Shown: in pieces, positions 61,332 through 64,000 of the stretch | Layout of the letters: each line of letters starts with the position of its first letter | Position numbering within the stretch: the first letter of the stretch is position 1 | Assembly (NCBI GenBank): GCA_963764305.1 | Contig: CAVXSD010000007.1 | Location: 682,001-746,000, forward strand | From: Bog-473 sp963764305 | GTDB taxonomy: Bacteria; Actinomycetota; Acidimicrobiia; Acidimicrobiales; RAAP-2 | DNA length: 64,000 nt | Reading direction: 5' to 3' | The notes under the pieces: generated by a model | What the model saw: only the letters and a program-made list of their open reading frames with translations | What the model was told of the DNA's origin: nothing | Database searches by the model: none | Made by a program: the position numbers and the translations under genes

Positions 61332-62330
61332 GTGCGACGCCGCCTCTGGATCCTGCTCCCCGCCCTCGTGGCCGTGGTCCCCGCGCTGGCCGCGTGCGCC
61401 AAGCCTGTGGGCAGCACGTCGGTCCACAACGTGGCCTGGGTCACGACCGGCGCCTCGGTGACCCGTCCGGGCATGGACGTCACCCCGGTCAACCTGACCC
61501 GGCGCCACGTCGGGGCCAAGGTGCAGGTGGGCAGCCTGCCTTCCGCACTGGCGTACACGCCCGGCGGCAAGGGGCTGCTCGTGGTGACCCAGGGGGACGA
61601 CGAGCTGCACGAGATCGACCCGGCGACCCACCAGGTGGTGCACGAGGCAGGCGTCGGCGTCGAACCGGACGCGGTGGCAGTGGCGCCGGGCGGGACCTCC
61701 GGCCGGGGCGTGGCGCTCGTGGCGAACCTCGTCTCGGGCAGCGTGACGCCGGTCGACCTCGGCACGTGGCGGGCCGGCACACCCATCGCGGTGGGGTCCG
61801 AGCCGGTGGCCATCGCCGTCTCGGTGGCGGCCCCGGGCGGGGCCACCGCGTTCGTCGCCGACTATGGCAGCAACACGGTGACGCCGATCGACGTCGCCAC
61901 CATGACGGCGCGGGCCGCCATCCCGGTCGGTCCCGGGCCGCAGACCATCGCCGCCGCGCCGGGAGAGGTGCTGGTGGGCAACTTCGGCAACCGGACCCTC
62001 ACCGCGATCAACCCGACGTCGTTGCGGGCCGGCGGCACCATCGCGCTACCGCTCAACCCGACCGGCATCGCCGTGGCCCCGTCGGGTGCCACCGCCTACG
62101 TCTGCGGAGGGGCGTCCGTGGTCGCGGTGAGCGTCCTCGGTCTCACCCTCGGGGCGCCCGTCGCGCTGCCCGACGTCGCCCAGGGGATCGCGCTGAGCGC
62201 TGACGGCGCGACGGCGTGGGTGACGCAGTATGCGGGCACGCTGATACCGGTGGCGCTGGTCGCGGGCAGGGTGGGCGTCCCCTTGCACGTCGGCGGCCAC
62301 CCCTCCGCCGTGGTCATCGGGCCGGGCTAG
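61332..62330 (+). CDS. Beta-propeller (YncE-like) lipoprotein
   Basis: A 332-residue exported protein. The N-terminus is a type II signal peptide with lipobox ALAAC and Cys21, so it would be lipid-anchored. The rest consists of repeats of about 40-45 residues with YncE/surface-layer style blades (LPSALAYTPGGKGLLVVTQ, EPDAVAVAPGG, GPQTIAAAPGE, NPTGIAVAPSGATAYV, HPSAVVIGPG), about seven. It is possibly a scaffold or a sensor at the cell surface. GTG start 8 nt after the aminotransferase stop, so it is likely cotranscribed. Confidence 0.8.
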   Translation: MRRRLWILLPALVAVVPALAACAKPVGSTSVHNVAWVTTGASVTRPGMDVTPVNLTRRHVGAKVQVGSLPSALAYTPGGKGLLVVTQGDDELHEIDPATHQVVHEAGVGVEPDAVAVAPGGTSGRGVALVANLVSGSVTPVDLGTWRAGTPIAVGSEPVAIAVSVAAPGGATAFVADYGSNTVTPIDVATMTARAAIPVGPGPQTIAAAPGEVLVGNFGNRTLTAINPTSLRAGGTIALPLNPTGIAVAPSGATAYVCGGASVVAVSVLGLTLGAPVALPDVAQGIALSADGATAWVTQYAGTLIPVALVAGRVGVPLHVGGHPSAVVIGPG

Positions 62331-62342
62331 TTCCGTCCGCCG

Positions 62343-62364
62343 GTGACCCCGGACAACGGGTCAC
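62343..62364. terminator. Hairpin between convergent genes
   Basis: GTGACCC and GGGTCAC pair over seven bases around an 8-nt loop, 12 bp past the lipoprotein stop. It overlaps the last codon of the convergent DUF4234 gene. No T-run. Tentative. Confidence 0.45.
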
Positions 62365-62786
62365 GGCTGAACGGGCACGGGGCTGTCCTCAGGCTGGTCC
62401 CCATAGGCAGACCAGATTCCATTCAAGTTGAATTGGTAGTAGAGGGAATACGAAGAGAAAACGAACATCAGCAAGAGACCGAGGATCGGCATGACACTCG
62501 GTGCCATTCCGGCTGCCCGCTGCATCGACCGAATGCGATCGCCGGTCCGATACACGGTGACGAACGCTGGGACGATGACCAGGCCCCCAGGAAACAGTGC
62601 GAGGAGAGAAATCACCGGGTTCACGTCTATTGCGGGGTCAAGACGCCGAGCTTCGTCATTGATCTTGTACCACCAGTAAAGGTGATAGATGCCCAGGGTG
62701 ATGATGGGCCACACAAGCCAGACGAGGAACGGATTCCGGCGCTTGCCAGTGAGTCCGGGCCGAGGCGCATTGCTCGTCGAGTGCAC
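62361..62786 (-). CDS. DUF4234-type small membrane protein
   Basis: A 141-residue protein with the DUF4234 signature RNPFLVWLVWPIITLGIYHLYWWYK (seen as RNPFLVW plus ITLGIYHLYWWYK), where an Arg-Asn-Pro start leads into helix 1. Two more helices follow (LLALFPGGLVIVPAFVTVY, VMPILGLLLMFVFSSYSLY). Function unknown; members are often stress- or envelope-linked. GTG at 62786 has GGAGGAGG 6 nt upstream, which decides the start. Confidence 0.75.
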   Translation of the reverse strand: MHSTSNAPRPGLTGKRRNPFLVWLVWPIITLGIYHLYWWYKINDEARRLDPAIDVNPVISLLALFPGGLVIVPAFVTVYRTGDRIRSMQRAAGMAPSVMPILGLLLMFVFSSYSLYYQFNLNGIWSAYGDQPEDSPVPVQP

Positions 62787-62998
62787 GTTGAGCCTCCTCC
62801 CCGGAGGGTCCGAACTGGAGCATATCCAAGGAGCGCATTCGGCCGGCGGAGGACCCGACCGCACAGTTTCGTTCGTCGTCCGACTGTCTGGAGTCGCCCA
62901 GACGCTGCCGGTTCGTGGCGACGTGCCGGGCAGAACGTTGCAATCGTTGTTGTTGGTTCCACGGCGCCAGGTCGCGACGCACGCCGGCAGCGTCCGGG

Positions 62999-64000
62999 TC
63001 AGACGCTGTAGACGGCTCGGGCCCGGAAGCGCAGGGGCCGCTCGGTCAGCTCCTCCATGTAGTGCGCGGCCCACCCGGCGACGCGGGCCACGGCGAAGAT
63101 GGTGCGGCCCGTGTCGGGCGGCATGCCCGTGCCCCAGCTCAGCGCGGCGAGGGCCAGGTCACAGTTGGCCAGGGGCACGTCGTGCGCGGCCGCCAGCGCC
63201 ATGACCTCGTGCACCATGGCGCGGCGCTCGTCACTCAACAGGGGCTCGGCCAGCGCGAGCAACGCGTCGAAGCGCGGGTCGCCGCTCTTGTAGACCGTGT
63301 GCCCGAAGCCGGGCAGTCGCCCGCGCTCGCGGAGCACGTCGTTCAGCGCCCGCGGCACGCCGTCGCGCTCGGCCACGACCAGCAGCTCGTAGGCCTGTTG
63401 GCTCGCGCCGCCGTGCAGCGGCCCGGCCAGGGTGGCCAGCCCCGCCAGGAAGGCGTCGTAGGGGTCGGAGCGCACCGACGCCGCCATGCGCACGGACATG
63501 GTCGAGGTGGCGAGCTCGTGGTCCGCCATGAGGACGAGGGCGGCGTTCACGGCGGTGGCCGGCACCGCAGCCGCGGAGGCGGTGAGGCGGGCGGCGAGCC
63601 GCGCCGCGAGGGAGTCGGCCCGGTCCTCCCCGGCAGGTGGCGGTCCCACGACGTCGGTCAGCGCGGCAGTGGCCCGACGGGCGGCGCGGGCCACCGCGGC
63701 GGGACGCAGGTCCGACCGTAGAGGGTCGGTCGCCCCGCACAGGACCAGCGCCCAGCGCATGCGCTCGAGCGTGGGGGTGAGCGGGCAGGGGCCGAGGTCA
63801 GGGGCGCGCCAGTCGCCTGCTCCGTCGGACTGCCAGAGAAGCTCGGCCACCTCCTCGAAGCTCGAGCCGGCGGCCAGCTCGGTGGCGGCCCGCCCCCGGT
63901 AGATCGGGCCGAGTTGCTGGTCGAGCTGGGTCACCGCGGTCGTCACGGTGGCCAGGCGGGTGGCGGTCTGGCGCCCGCCCCGGCTGCGCACCGCCAACCC
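62999..64000 (-). CDS. Citrate synthase (partial, N-terminus outside window)
   Basis: At least 333 residues of a citrate/2-methylcitrate synthase. Family blocks: YRGRAATELAAGSSFEEVA, VNAALVLMADHELATSTM, catalytic His in LAGPLHGGASQQAYELL, GFGHTVYKSGDPRFDALL, and C-terminal RFRARAVYSV. The frame runs past the right edge. Some actinobacterial citrate synthases of this group carry an N-terminal DNA-binding-like helix-turn-helix, which cannot be checked here. It condenses oxaloacetate with acetyl-CoA or propionyl-CoA; the substrate is not decided by these residues. Confidence 0.9.
   Translation of the reverse strand, partial: GLAVRSRGGRQTATRLATVTTAVTQLDQQLGPIYRGRAATELAAGSSFEEVAELLWQSDGAGDWRAPDLGPCPLTPTLERMRWALVLCGATDPLRSDLRPAAVARAARRATAALTDVVGPPPAGEDRADSLAARLAARLTASAAAVPATAVNAALVLMADHELATSTMSVRMAASVRSDPYDAFLAGLATLAGPLHGGASQQAYELLVVAERDGVPRALNDVLRERGRLPGFGHTVYKSGDPRFDALLALAEPLLSDERRAMVHEVMALAAAHDVPLANCDLALAALSWGTGMPPDTGRTIFAVARVAGWAAHYMEELTERPLRFRARAVYSV

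Overview
This is a 64 kb window of GC-rich chromosomal DNA. It comes from an actinobacterium, and gene content and sequence style fit the class Acidimicrobiia best; that placement is inference. The supporting genes are an actinobacterial qcrCAB-ctaE cytochrome bc1/oxidase cluster with a PDWY-type cytochrome b, the mycothiol glycosyltransferase mshA, an SCO6745-family protein, a rex-hemA-hemC-hemD-hemB-hemL cluster, a geranylgeranyl/menaquinone reductase beside complex I, and many GTG starts with stop/start overlaps (ATGA, GTGA).

Layout. 0-2.4 kb: an ABC exporter (ATPase cut by the window edge, frameshifted permease) and the truncated start of its TetR regulator. 2.4-5.7 kb: a class III nucleotide cyclase with a C-terminal YHS-like domain, two short-chain dehydrogenases and an SCO6745-family protein. 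5.7-9.9 kb, minus strand: ctaE-qcrC-qcrA-qcrB. 10-12.3 kb: a HelD-type RNA polymerase recycling motor. 12.4-17.6 kb, plus strand: a frameshifted YbjQ protein, hemE, hemH, hemY and an apolipoprotein N-acyltransferase homologue lacking the catalytic Cys. 17.6-19.7 kb: a scar-like patch with a broken ClpX-type zinc finger, a membrane glycosyltransferase-like gene of lower GC and a dead tyrosine recombinase. 19.7-25.5 kb: a HAD phosphatase, a 1,042-residue MprF-like fusion, a tiny zinc-ribbon protein, a decayed flavin/F420-oxidoreductase-like gene and a DUF2252 protein. 25.5-41.7 kb, minus strand: all 14 complex I genes, nuoA to nuoN. 41.8-43.4 kb: a divergent menaquinone/geranylgeranyl reductase with a histone-H1-like tail. 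43.5-51.9 kb, minus strand: the early heme operon rex-hemA-hemC-cobA/hemD-hemB-hemL, then a HIT protein and a kinase-fold protein. 51.9-56 kb, minus strand: SAM hydrolase, proC, YbjN, mshA and an XRE regulator. 56.2-64 kb: superoxide dismutase, a DksA/TraR zinc finger, a large SpoIIE phosphatase, a class V aminotransferase, a beta-propeller lipoprotein, a DUF4234 membrane protein and a partial citrate synthase.

The genes form a respiratory and redox core. Complex I feeds menaquinone, the bc1-oxidase module takes electrons from it, the reductase next to nuoA probably modifies the menaquinone tail, and two heme clusters supply cofactor. hemH and hemY are probably the coproporphyrin-dependent enzymes. 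Rex would link NADH/NAD+ to heme supply. MshA and superoxide dismutase add oxidative-stress defence.

Caution: single-base frameshifts occur in the permease, ybjQ, nuoD (two, compensating), nuoE, nuoG and hemA. Several of these genes are normally indispensable and the breaks fall mostly in GC-rich runs, so assembly error is the likeliest cause. The decay in the TetR, integrase and oxidoreductase remnants looks genuine. I saw no rRNA, tRNA or CRISPR array and no intact mobile element. No wholly new multi-gene system stands out; the best leads are unusual domain fusions and altered active sites.
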